This document shows positions 22,901 to 35,800 of a stretch of DNA of 64,000 nt, piece after piece. The notes beneath the pieces were generated by a model, which saw nothing but the letters and a program-made list of their open reading frames with translations, did not search any database and was not told the origin of the DNA. Source of the DNA: Caprimulgus europaeus (Eukaryota; Chordata; Aves; Caprimulgiformes; Caprimulgidae); NCBI GenBank assembly GCA_907165065.1, contig OU015528.1, positions 29,162,515 through 29,226,514 on the forward strand, given 5' to 3'. The number at the start of each line of letters is the position of its first letter. Within the stretch, counting starts at the first letter, position 1. The position numbers and the translations under genes were made by a program.

Positions 22901-25900
22901 GTCTGTTTGGTTTTTTTCCTTGCAATCCCAAGATTTTAAATTAATAATATTTGTATCTGGGGAGGGGTGATTCATCATCAGCAGCTCCTTCTTTTGTTGA
23001 TTATATTTTTAATTTTAGTTTATGCAGTGTCTTGAAGTAGTTGCTTTATTTGTTATCTTCAAGGTCAAGCCCCCAGTTACATGTTTTTTGTTGTTTTTTT
23101 TTTTTTTTTTCAGGACGTGATACTTTCCTGTCTCATGACACCTGCAGTAATATGTAATCAGAGGTGTGCATTAAGAGCATTTGCTGATGAAAATTGGATA
23201 AGCATTTCCCAAAGGATATTAAAATAACCAGGGCAATTTAAAAAGTTCCCCAAAATTAAGGAGGAAAATTGATGGAAAGAATGGAGCCTTAGCATGATAA
23301 TACTGTTTTCCTTTGTGGTTGTAAGACTTAAGATCTTAAGAAATGGAATTAATGTTCATTCACAAAATCAGGAAGTACTAGAGAACAAACTTAAGCTAGA
23401 TTTTTTTTTTTTTTTTTTTAATTTAGCTGATGATGCATTTCATTTTACCTTGGTATCACGATTATTGAAAGTGAAGTACTGAATGTATTTCAGTTCTACC
23501 CAACAAGAAAACAGTGTTCTGAATAAGAATGTAAATGGTATAGAATTGGCTAATAAGTTTAGACTGTAGGAAACTTGTACTTTTTAAGTCAGCTATTGAC
23601 AAACTGCAGAAAGCCCAAACACTGTAGAAGTTGGAATATTTAAAAATAGGTGGATTTGAAATTCTTTTCATATTGTTACTATGAAAGATAATGTCAGCAT
23701 CTGATTTTAATGGCCAAAGTATAAAACTCCATGGACTGGAATTACCCAAATGTGCAGGATTGTTTAAACAGTGTTTGCTTTCTTCCAGCCTGAACATTTG
23801 TACCCCTCAAAATAATACTTTCCAGTTGTTTTGACAACAAGCTTGGTAGTTATTTAACTTTTAAATAAAACTCTTAAACTTTAAACTCTTTAAGGTTTTC
23901 CAACGGAGAACTCAGTTGTAGGTGGTGATCAAGGTGCTGTGTCAACATTCAGAAAGCATGTTGCACAGAAGACAGCTCAAAACACTTACTGTGTTATATG
24001 GCTTTTCTTATCGTCACATATTTTTAAAAGTTCTGGTCCTTCCAAATACTTCCATCTTCCCACACCTGCTAGCAGACTCCTGCTGCAGCTTCAGGCATAT
24101 CCATTGTGTAGTGCCCTTCCATTGTACGGCCTCAGTGAGAACAAACTGTTGGTAGCACTCCGAAGTTTGGCATTTAGGGACAGCACATCTGACAAAGAGT
24201 TGTAATGGTGTTCAATATGTGTTTTCATCAAAGAACTTTAGCCATTTGCTGTCACTACAGTGGTTTACATTTCCATTTGCATGTGTTCTGTGGAATAGAA
24301 ATTAGTAAAATCAGTCACAATACAGCACTACATCATCCCAAAAGACAGATTTTTTTTTTTTTTTTCATACAAATAGATTAATTAAGATTTTAGCATTAAT
24401 GCTTGCCACTCATCACTTAAACACTCTTGCAGTCTATGGTACAAGCAAAAAGAGAGAAAAAAAAAAGATGAAATCTCAATTTTTCTCTTGTATTAATATC
24501 AAACTCATAGTGTCAATTTCAGACTTGTGCTTGTTTTATGAATTCAAGAAATACTGAGAACAAATGTGTATTTTACAGTACTAAAAACATGTGAAGAAAC
24601 ATAAAAAACAACTTGCCATTCCTGCACTGATGAAAATGACAAAAGCATACATCTAAAATGCATTTCATTTTTTTTAAACAAAATCAGTTTCTACTGTAAT
24701 TTATTTGATTAGTATTGCAGATAGAGAAATGTGCTCACTTTCAGTGTATGCTTTTGAAATAAATTGTATTGCAGTGGGTTTTTTAATATTACAAATGAAG
24801 TGCTTTGTGGCATTTTAAAAAAATCTCTGGGATAATGATACAAATATTTGGCAGTGAAGGTTAGAATTTTTGAAGTTACACAGATCTGTGTTCAAACTAC
24901 CAACTACAACGTGGCTTCTGAGAGACATGGCTGCTTTGCTGACCTCATTGAGAGATGGAAATTTGAAACGTTAAAATGTAGGACATCTCAACAATTTGCC
25001 AAGCTGTTGAATTAAAATGCCATAGGAGCTGCGATTACTAAATTGAGCTCCTATAGTTTGCATTCTTAATATGGCCCTCAGGACAGGTTCAAAAAAGAAA
25101 GAAAAAAGAACAACTTAATGATGCAAATAAGCTTCCCATGGGAGTGTAGGTGTCCGAGTTCTTAACAATTAGTATTTTACGGGTTAAATTCCTTGACAAT
25201 TCTGCCTTTGCTGAGTATACTCTCCACTGAACAAATCTTTTCTAGAAGTTAACTGCTCTTGCATGTTATGCCAGGGATGGATTTGGGTCTGAATCCAGGG
25301 ACTGGCCTCTGTGTTCTCAGCAGTGCCTCCTGCTGACGTTAGAAATGGAAATTGGTGAACTATAAACTTCAAACTAGAACTGAAGAGTGGTTTCAGAGGC
25401 AGAAAAAGTGTGCCTAGGACAGAGACTCAAGGAGGTGAGCAAGGGGGTTGCATCTGGGAACAGGTGGAGAGAACAGAATAGTCTATGGAGTGAAATTGGT
25501 GCTGGAAGCTGGAGAAGACAGTGAGCCTATCATCATATTACCAAACCCTTTTTAAGACATACGCCTTTATAATAATTTGTACATGTTAAACTAAAGGCTT
25601 CCTTTCTGCCCTGAGGAATTTTTAAGATCTCTGCTCATTGTGTCACACAGGGATCCTAACTCCGTCTTCCATTAGGCAGCCTCTTTCCCTTCTCACCAAC
25701 ACTACAAAAGGTAAATCAGAGGACTCAATAGCCCATAATTAGAAGCCACAATACCAGATTTTGGCAAGGAGTGAAAAAAGCTTGTGTATTTTGAGACCTC
25801 AGGGTTGTATATTTAAGGAAAATAGGTAGAAAAGAATATGCCATAATAGCCTCTATTTACAAGCATGAAGTGTGCATTGTATTTGTGAGGAATAAGAAAA

Positions 25901-28900
25901 AACGAGATCCTGTTTTCTTAGTCTTGTGCAGATATAATTATATTGGTTAGAGGCATAAGGTATTTTTTATTCTCATATTTTTCTGACGTAGTTATCCAAA
26001 AAGAGGTGTTTGGTGTAGTTATGCTGGATATGAGGGTGCTTTATTTCAGTTTGGTTTACTTCCTCATTCATACATAACAACATTAGCATTATGAGAGTTG
26101 TACATGGCCTATCTCCATTTAGCTGTAGTATAGTAGTGAAAGAGGTTTAGAAGCAAAGCTAATGAATATAAGGGCCAAACTTAGATGAGGCAGAGAAATC
26201 CAGGAAAGATTAAAACTGAGACCTAAAACAGTGTGGTATTTTCTCTCAGTCAAAGAATATGTCAGTGTTGCTTAATTAACATTTCCAGTTTCTGTGACTC
26301 CAGGTCTAAACTTGATCTCCCTTCCTCTTGTGCAGTTCCGCTGGGTTAAAAGGGGTTACTCGTGGTTTAAACCCAGCAATGGCTGAAGAGACTCTTTCAA
26401 CTGCTTCTCAAGATGCAGTTAGTTAGTCTTTTGGATCACTTGCTTTGACTTGCCTGATTAGTTTAAATGGAAATTATTTCTCATAATGATTATCAAAATG
26501 ATTTATCTGTTTCCAAACAAATTCTTTCATGTGTCCATCTTCTCTATCCTTCTCTTCACTTCCTTCTTTCTGAGAGAACATCTTCCTTCTCCCCATTAAT
26601 TAGAATAAAAAACTTCAAAGTTTTTTATTGTCTTGAAAGATCAAGTTACTATTCCGCTCTGCTTATCCTACTGGCATAATGGGTTTTCCACACTAAAATA
26701 GGAAACTATCAGAGACATACTTGTAGGACAGCTTTTGTATGGCATAGATGATGCTCCTCCATAGTAACCACTATTTATGAGGTTTTTTAATGCTATTTTT
26801 ATCTTTAGAGTTACAAATGTTTACATTCTTTACCCTTCTGTTTTTTAATTCTGCCTTTCAGGTGTTATGATTAGGGTAAAGAAAAACTGTAGCCTTAGAA
26901 AAATGACAAATGTAGAAGGTGAAAGCACTAGAAGGGAAAGAGACATTAACCTGAGGAAATACTTTTAATTTGAAGAGTTTCACAGAGGCAAATATCTTCA
27001 AGCTAGCAGAAATGTAGTAACGTGTCATATGTTCAGTCAGAGTGTTTTTCAGTTGTCTTCAGCTTTTTTATTTTTGAGAAAGGAGTAGAGAGAATGTCGA
27101 CCTTTGCCTTTATCATTTCTGTGTGCAAACCATAGGCCATAGCAAGGTTTTTGCTGTTGATTAATAATTGTGTTTTCTGTTCACCAAACGGGTGTGTACT
27201 CTTGGCAGTGCTGTCGTGTATTCCAGTATATCCATCAAACAAGATGTCAATTAAAAAAATTAATATGAATTATGGTATAAGAAAAAAAAATAACTAACAA
27301 TTGAGCAATACAATTCTCAAAAACTAATATTGTCAACCTTGAAAACAAAAGGTCAGTATTTAGTTTTATATTCATTCTTTTCCCTGGTGGTTGAGAATAT
27401 CTTGACTTCCACATGTACTTTGCAAATAATGTAGAACATATTCAAAACCATTACACTTAACACTGTAAAAATAAATGAAGGCTAGAAATATATATTTAGA
27501 TTTAATTGAGTAATGATGGTCTGTGAATTCACTAGGATCCAATGTGGACTCCGCAGTATGTATTTGTTAAGAAGCTTTAGCAGTCAGTGGGCAAAAAGGG
27601 GATTGTTCCTGACTTATGGCTTGTACAGCATGGGGAAGCCCCAAGCCAGCCTGCACTCTGTTAGTGCACCGTGCTGTGCATTTAAATTGATCTTTGCATG
27701 TACAGGCAACTCCCTCTCACATGTGCCACAAAAAAGGAGCTCAGACATATGAAATACAGGTGTGTCATGTGTACATGACTGTGTCCACTAGCACCCACGT
27801 GAGTACAGGACTGTTGATCTAGTTGATGGTTTCCAGCTCAGAATTATTTTTGTGATTAACAAAGTAACAGTGACTTCCACCATTACGCTTAATACTAAAG
27901 CTGATTGTTTTATGCACCCTGGAAAATACAGTCACATTGTGTTCATAATATAATAGGATACAAAAGCCTGTCCTTTGCATAATTAAAATAGGTTGTTCTT
28001 CTGGATGTGATAGCATAGAAAGATATTAATGAAACAAGATGTTTTTGCTTAATTTGGTGATCAGCTTGCACATCTGGATATACTTTAGCATTACTGAAAT
28101 ATTATATACCTAAAATGGTGACTTAAATCACATTGTTCTCAATGCAAATATATTTTAGCTATGATATTATGATATTGTTTTTTTCTTGTTTCCTGAAGAA
28201 TTAGCAAAAACTATTGTAGTTACCATGCCCAAACATTTAATTTTTTATGCATAAATTGCTATTCTAATAGAATAAGATCCTTACAGAATACTGAATGGTA
28301 TGTTTCGTTAAGGATCCAGAGTATGTTTGTAACCTTAATATGGTAATTACAATGTATATACACAAACACAGAAGGTGATACAAAAGCCAGGAAGAAATAT
28401 GCAAGATGCTTCATACTAGGAGATGAAGTGGGGAAAATAAGGAGTCGCTGGAAAAAAAGGTGTGCGTAGATTGGTTTAATGTTTCAGGAAGTTCTAGTGT
28501 TGCAGTGTGGCATTTACAGCCTATATTGATCTGCCATGGGCACCTCAGATACATGTGGATGTGTTTTTCATACCATCCTTTTGACTCCTTTGGAACACTT
28601 CTATGACCATAGAAGTAGTGGATACTGATGAATAAAAAAAAGGAGTGTGTTTTATACAAGGAGAACAGTGTGAAAGAATGCATGGGACTGAAGGAGGGGA
28701 ACCTGCATATTGGCGGTACAGGAGCGTGAGGAGATGTAGAATCTGGACCCACTAAAAAATAAAGGGATCAAATGCTTGGAGAAGGTGTTTCACTGCCTTT
28801 GCTTTGACTTAGCACGTAAAGTGTCAGAACTGAACAGGTGATTCTTTAGTGTGCATTTAATAGTAAATTTAGCCTCCTAAAGAATGAAGGACTCCTGTAA

Positions 28901-31900
28901 TCAAAGAAGTTTTTACTCATCCAACCAAAGCAGAGCAGGTTCTGTTTTCCAGTGCCAAGTGGCTGTTTGCTTCATAGCTATTCTCACTGCTCAAAAGAGG
29001 AGTTTGAACTGTTTGGTCAATCCCTGCTGGGTTCATTAACTTTGTGTTTTTGTTTCTGTTACCCCATTGAGAAGGAAATAGTTTGTATTTGTGTTCCTAA
29101 AAGACTGGACCTGAATTCTTTAACCAAACCCCGATAAGCACAGAACTTTTTGTATTTGGTTGAACTCATGCTCGCAGGGTCATTTTCATCTGCTCCTCTG
29201 ACCTTGCCAAAGGGAATCCCTGTTTGTTTCTTAATTTGGTAGAGCTGTTTATCTGGGCCCTGCTGAGGATAGAAATGGGCTGTCTGCTTTCTGCTGCAAA
29301 TGGGAACCACAAGAGACTATCACTTATCCTAAAGAGAAGAGCTTATAGAAGATGTTTTTTGTGGTTATTTTATGGTTTTTGTTTTGTTTTGTTTTTCCTT
29401 CAGAGTATTGGTAATTTCTTGTCTTGGAGGGTGTTGTAGTGATTCTTCAAGTGGGAGTAGGAAGGCTGGTGACAGCAGTGAGAAGACACAAGGTCTTAAA
29501 GATAGAGAAGGAAGGAAAGGTGCATGGTATAAGCTGTCAGGCTGCTGTCCTTTAGTTCTCAGGCAGTCTAGCAATGCATCAACTTGTTTTCGGCCCAGCT
29601 TTTGAGGAAAGCCGTATTAGCCTGAGCTACCTAAAATACCCTCTATGCCTCAGAGTGGAGGGAATGCACAGTACTGTCAGAGCACTGGCTTTAAGTTCAG
29701 ACCTAAAATGCAGCAGCATAAGTATCAGAGCAGATTGAGCAGTTCTATTGTGGACCATGGGCTGACTTTTGAGAGGCTGTTTGTGTTACTGCTAAGGTTA
29801 CCATCTTTAAAAAACTATGCATGTGCACAAAATAGCTGCTATAGAGCTACAGTGAACCACTGTACCTTGATTTGAATCTTTTACCTGTGCATTTATCTCA
29901 AATAGTTATACTCAGGGTGGCTTGAAAGAAGCTGATTACTTCAGAGAGCAAAAAAGAAAAGTGAGCTGTAGGGGAGAGGTGCTGCTGTTGCCTTATTCAG
30001 GCCAGCTGGGAGTTGCATAAAATGTATTGGTCTCCTGAGGAGCCTCAGTTGGCAGAATTTGTGTGGATTTCTGCCTGTAAAAATAAACCTACTTTACCCT
30101 GGCAGAAACTACAGCCAAGAGTTGATCCCTCAGGGGTGAAAGCTTCTGCCAGCACAGCTGCCCCTCTAGGCAAAGTAGAAAGACGTTGTACTACACCCTT
30201 TAATCACTATGGGTTATATTGCCTCCTTATCTTTAAACAAAATTATGGCATCAATTGCTGAATATTTTTATCACTATGCTTATACATTGAAGTAATATAT
30301 ACCCAAGTACAACTGTCATGTTCCCACTATAATGTACACCTATACTGATTGCTTACTTGTTTTAAATACCTCCCTTTATCATGGTCCAAATTTGGCTGAA
30401 AAGCTGAGTATACTTCTAACAAATATAAGACATAATTATCAATTTATAGATCTGTATGTAAGTTATAAACTTTTAGTTTTGAGACCATCTTGCATTTTCT
30501 TACAAACTGGAAACAAATATTTTTTTTTCCTTAACATAATAATTATCCAATTACAAAGACTTGCTAAGTTAAAGCTGAGAGTTAAAGGCTTTCACAAGAT
30601 ATATGCCATTAAAAATTAAGATGCCAGTAAAGGCAGTAGTACCACTCCATTCAAGCTCATTTTCCTTTTCAGTTATATTTTGCAATGTCCTCACTGCATC
30701 CTCTCCCCTTTGAAGAACATCCTTTCCTTTCTAATACTCAGTGAGTTTCATGTGCACACTCAGATCCAATGAATTAGGCTCACATACATTATCTGATCTA
30801 ACTAGAAAAAGATATTTTTCTACTCTAAAAAATACACTTGCCCATAAATAATTTATGACTGAGAAAGCAAGAGATTTATTATAAGAATCTGAAGTGATCT
30901 GATTAAAACAGAAAAATTGCAAGCATATATTAGTAATTTGAACATATTTTGTTTTCGTGAGCTACTACAGTGTTTTTAAACAGTTAAGGAAGTTAGTGGC
31001 CAAGTTTATAGTGCTCTATTTAAGGCATTAGGTGATATTCAAATAGTTATGTCTTAACTCTGCCCTGACAGTTACAGTGATCTGTAGGCTTAAAAATTAT
31101 TTTGGAGATATTGTATTATTTTATTTTGTGTACAATTATCTATATATTCATATCAATACATTTAAAAAGTAGTGAGGATGACTAAAGGGAAATCAAGGCA
31201 GCAGGGGAAACATGAAGTATCAGTCTTGTGGTGAATAAGCCTTAAGTCAGTTATGGAGTAGTTTTTTGTTACCTTGGACTTTGTATGCTGGTAAGTTTTT
31301 GAGTTACTAGAGCTGATAGAGCAGGGGGAGTGAGACTGTCAGCCTTTGAGGCTGAAGGATTAGGGAGAAAGAGTGGAGGGAGAGCAAGTAGTGTTCCCAA
31401 GAAGCCAGCTGAAGAAGCGGTTGCTGTTGAGGCAGGCTGGCAGAGGAAGGGGCTGGTGGGGGAGCACGGGCTTTCGCCACAGTGTCATTGCAACGAGGGC
31501 TAAAGTACAGGTAGTGAGAAGGAAACTACTGGTATTTATCTTCAGCCTCTGTGTTTGCAATCTGTGCGCGAGTAGAGTTATTGTCAGTTTGGAGACATGA
31601 CAAAATCTCTGTTTCACATTGCCCAGGTACAGCAAGTGTGTCTGGTCCTGCTGTTGTCATTTCGTGGTTCCTTATGATCTCCATTCACTCCTTACTGTCC
31701 CTTGAAGCTAACCACTGCAAAAGAGTGCTTACAGGAGAGTCAGGCAAGAACCAACCCAAAAGCCTGTGTGTTCACGCAATGTTGAGCAATGTGGCAACAT
31801 ACCTTTCAGATTTGCTTTTTCTTCATGCCTAACACACTCAGACTTGTGCACTGTCACACCCTATGGCATATCTTATTACTCAAGCTCTTGTGTATCTGCG

Positions 31901-34079
31901 GATATCTAAGCCAACAAACTTCAGGCCTGAATGATAATTTTTAAAAAATAATTAATAGAGAATAGTTTTAATTTTATTTTATTTTTTTTTTTTTTTCCTG
32001 CAAACAGATCTACCATGGAATTCTTGAGCTCATTCAAAAAGTCTTGGCAGTATCTCTGGCAAACTGTTGCTGTTTTTCTGGTCAGTTGTAAGCAGACCCT
32101 GATGCATATTTGGTATCTGTATCATCAGAGACAGCCCTAGCTATTTAGTTGAGTAAAATATTTTCTGCTGCCTCTACTCCCACATGTGCAAGAAATCATA
32201 TTTAATACCAGGAGTTTTTATAGAATTTTAGAATGGCACGTATTCAGCTATTATGAAATACAATCTCACAAAATTCCAGAAAAATATGAGACAAAGTATT
32301 TACACATTATAAAAATTAATATCTTATTATCAATTTAATCAGCACAGTCACAAATCGGCTATAAAAATGCTGCCTCTCAAATTCTGCAGCTCTGGGCAGC
32401 TGTCCAGTCTTTACATAAGGTAAGCTGCCATCTATATTGTTCTGTAAGGCACTGAACATTGTTTCAAGTTTTAATTGGATGGTTTAGGCAATGATTTAGA
32501 TGAGTAAATTGTGAATTAAAATTGTACATATGAAGTTTGTCACTTTTTTGCCTAAAAAGACAGAGATTTCCTTTTGCTATATAAGATTTAACTTGAAGAT
32601 TTCCTTTCAAAAAGGATAGTATTAGTTAACTGTGGTAACTCATAAAGCCTGAGATGATAGTTTATCTGCATCTTCCATAAATTTTCTTCTGTACAGCCAT
32701 GATGGTCACAAAAATGTTCATAATGCAGCATTCCTGAGTTGCACATTTTACAAACACAGCAATAAAATATAGGTATTGCAGCACATGCTTTTCAGAGACT
32801 CATTACTCAGCCAAACTGAACATACTTTTCTCAGCAGTACAGAAAAGATTGCAAAATTTCAGATTTCAACACTATACTCTGTGGTTCTACTTCAAAGAAG
32901 ATGGAAAGAACATTTCTAGAATCTGGAATATATATTTTTCACTTTCTTATTTTGTAGCAGTTAAATAAACAAACAAGAAAACCCTCCTTCAGAACACTTA
33001 AGATTTAAAAACATTGAACTGGATGAAGGAACTGTTTTATTATTTCCAATCCCCTGCAATACCAAGAAGCTGTATTATGAGCACATGGGACTCGGTTCAT
33101 CCAAATGCAAAGTTCAGTAACATAAATATCTGTAATTCAGCTAGTTATCTAAACTCACTTTATATAATCAAAAGATATAGGCACTTATAGGCCATGTATC
33201 ATTTCATTATAGCTTATATGTCTGAAACAGATCAGTGAGATATGTCCTAGAAGTTTATTTCTGCCCATAAGTGGAATCTAGGCATCCAGATCACATGCAG
33301 ATGTCTATCTGGCAAATCTCTGTTACAAACTTAAACCTTTCCTAAAATATGAAAAGATAAAATTATATACTAGCAGGAGAAACAGAAGAAATTGAGATAG
33401 TCACCCAACATCTGAGGTCTTGCAAGGGATTACATCAAAACAAAAAATTCACACCAACAGAAAACAGTCTGTGACCAAAACCCTGTTATTAGAACAAACC
33501 ACTATATAGCTTCAAGTACTATTGCCACTGCTAACGTAAAGCATTATTTCAAGGAAACCAACATCCTTGGATTGTGATGAAAGGAAAAACTGTGTGGAGT
33601 ATTAAAGATATCTTCACTTGGCTGTGTGCAAAAGAGATTATTTTTTTTAAGTGTCTATTAATAAACAGGTGTACTGGAACAGATGTTTTTAGCAAAGCTG
33701 ACCTGAAGTTCAGATCATTGAGACTAAATGGTTATGGTGAAATTTCTTTAGTTTTAACAGTTTAAGTTCATAATCCTGGAAGAAAACCTGAGCCTCTTTC
33801 TGGTGTCTGGAAGGAAGGTTAAATTTAGTAAGTATGTGTGTTTGTGTGAGTGGTGAGCAAGGTGCAGTAAAACAGCTGCATCTAGACACCTATCAGAGCA
33901 GCTCTTGTGTAGCTGGGTTCATAGTATATTTAAAAACCCACTGCCATTATTAGTCACAAAATACACTCCTAGATTAGTCTTATATGATGAGTGAGTAATA
34001 GCCCTGTTGGTTATCTATACATTTTTATAGACAGTGGTTCAAGACAATATTAACTTTTATTTTTGTCAAGTTCAAGCTG
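19991..34079. other. AT-rich non-coding stretch right of the CpG island
   Basis: No recognisable coding frame, RNA gene or mobile element was found. Open frames are short and featureless. T-runs occur at 22087, 23090-23112, 23401-23420, 24351-24366 and 31982-31996. Two plus-strand splice-bounded fragments near 32.0-32.4 kb are described separately. The stretch fits a first intron or flanking DNA of the gene that starts at the CpG island. Confidence 0.6.
32008..32140 (+). other. Candidate exon with 41-codon small ORF (unconfirmed)
   Basis: A T-rich tract runs into TTTCCTGCAAACAG, a good acceptor, at 32007. Seven bases later CTACCATGG gives a good Kozak context at 32015. The frame runs 41 codons to TAG at 32138-32140 and includes SFKKSWQYLWQTVAVFLVS, a tryptophan-rich hydrophobic stretch. 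Donor-like sites lie within it (CTG/GTCAGT and GTT/GTAAGC). A small segment at 32390-32419 (acceptor TCAAATTCTGCAG, donor AAG/GTAAGC) could follow in phase 0. It could be a first coding exon, a small membrane peptide or chance; the product is not recognised. Confidence 0.15.
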
Positions 34080-34860
34080 GTGGTGAACTGCAGGCCAGCT
34101 GACTGCCAGGGGCATGCCCTGTGCCAATTAGCTCTGTCATTCAGAAGCACACTTTAGCATTACCTCTGACCTTCTACCCCATGCTCAGTTCCCAGAATTT
34201 AGAAGACCAGCCTCAGTGTAGGCACAGATTTAAGCCCTACTGTTTGCTCTCTGAAGTGGATGGGCAAAAGGCAGCTGTGGTCCAGCTCCATGTTGCCAAG
34301 TTGGTGCTGTGCTGTGCTTGCTCATGTTGACCATGCAGTCATCATCCCTAGAGGACAGCTGTGCGCTCACCTTCTAGGGACATCACAGTGATACCGTACC
34401 TGCTGTTAATCTCTATTTCTGTGGCTGCTTTTCACAGATGCGGGGATGTTGAGGCCAGAGGTGATTTTCTCTTCCTCTGCCTGGGGCAGGTCGGGGATCC
34501 TGTGGAAGGAAGTGCCTGCCACTGAAGGGCACAGTGGGAGGGAGCAGCTTTGCTGACACAAGTAAGAAGCTGTACCCAGGACTAAACACAAGTTGTCAAA
34601 ATCTAAGTGTCCAGCACGAACAATGCCTCACTTCCTATTTCTCTCCAATAATAGGAAACAGCATTGTTGTCATTGCAGGGTCTCTGTCAGAGTTCAGCGA
34701 CCCATGTTTACTTCCTTTTGGTCTTCTTCTGATGTGCTTATGTCAGCAAACATGTTCCCTTCCTGCCGTTGTCCTCAGTGCTAATGAACACCCCTTGCAA
34801 ATTGTCCTCCCTACAGTTTGGCATTAGAGGCTTGCCTATCACTGCCACATGATTATCTCC
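34080..34860. other. Locally GC-richer non-coding patch
   Basis: This part is less AT-rich than its surroundings and contains several 60-97 codon open frames on both strands without known domains. CpG is not dense, so it is not an island. It may be an old, unrecognised repeat or a transcribed non-coding segment. I see no terminal repeats. Confidence 0.35.
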
Positions 34861-35777
34861 AGTATATTTCATACTTCCTGAAGGAACCACTTCAGATTAA
34901 AATTAAAGCTTTAGACAGTACAGAGATCAATTAAATGATAATACTTTCTTATGATTAGGCTGGTCTTTTCCTTTAAGCAACTAATATTTGGTGTGCTTCC
35001 AGCAGTGCTAGAACTCATCTCACTTCTCATATGAGATTTCCACAGGTCTTAGAAATGTAGATCGTCATTAGCATCATTATTTTCAGATAAATTTTTGAGG
35101 CTTTAATACCAGTTGAACAGTGAACATCTAGGACAAGAAAGAGTTTAACTTTTTTTCACTTGAGTCATCAAAATGTTTTTCCTTTTCGTTTGGCCATACA
35201 GTTTCATTCCTTCCAGCATTTATTGAGTCAAGGCAAGTATGGTGTGAGACTGGTGAAAATTCACAATTGTAATGACACGTACCCTTTTTTGTTTCCTTCT
35301 CCAACAAAATAGTTAGCATCATTTTTGCAATTAAAAAGGAAGGATTTTGATGTAAACTTGTAAAAGCATTTTGCTCAGAATTCTTGAGTGAAGTTATGAC
35401 CAGGTCTAAGGTACAATTTGCCTTTTATGTATGCACTTATTTTGCCATCAGTATTGCAGATGATTCCGTTTTTTACCTTTACAGAAATGGTGAGTTTTTG
35501 TAAAATTTAAGAAATAACAGAAAATAATTTTTGGAGATCTGAAGCAAATTCTCCATTATCTCCAGCAAAATACAGCTTTTTAAATAATGTAGTGGCTAGC
35601 ATTGCTTATTAGTACAAAGAAGTTTCTAATTACTCTATAAAGCCTAATGCAGTATTTTACTATGCCTGTAAATGGAGCAGTCTAAAAATGTCTAAGTTAA
35701 TTGCATATTTACTGTTAATTGCTGGACAATTTTGTTCGAATGAGGCAAAAAAAAATACACTTTTGCAACATGTGGAG

Positions 35778-35800
35778 TTGCAGGCATTGAGTGCCTGCAA
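35778..35800. other. Perfect 9-bp hairpin with 5-nt loop
   Basis: TTGCAGGCA (35778-35786), loop TTGAG, TGCCTGCAA (35792-35800). A few wobble or A-T pairs extend the stem outward. It lies in a stretch containing repeated homeodomain-type TTAATTGC words (about 35700-35725) and other features typical of conserved non-coding DNA. Its role is unknown. Confidence 0.5.

Noticed and set aside
26338-26378. GCTGGGTT and AAACCCAGC arms resembling an LTR terminus
   Set aside because: Only 8 matching bases per arm and no further similarity to the LTR copies nearby.
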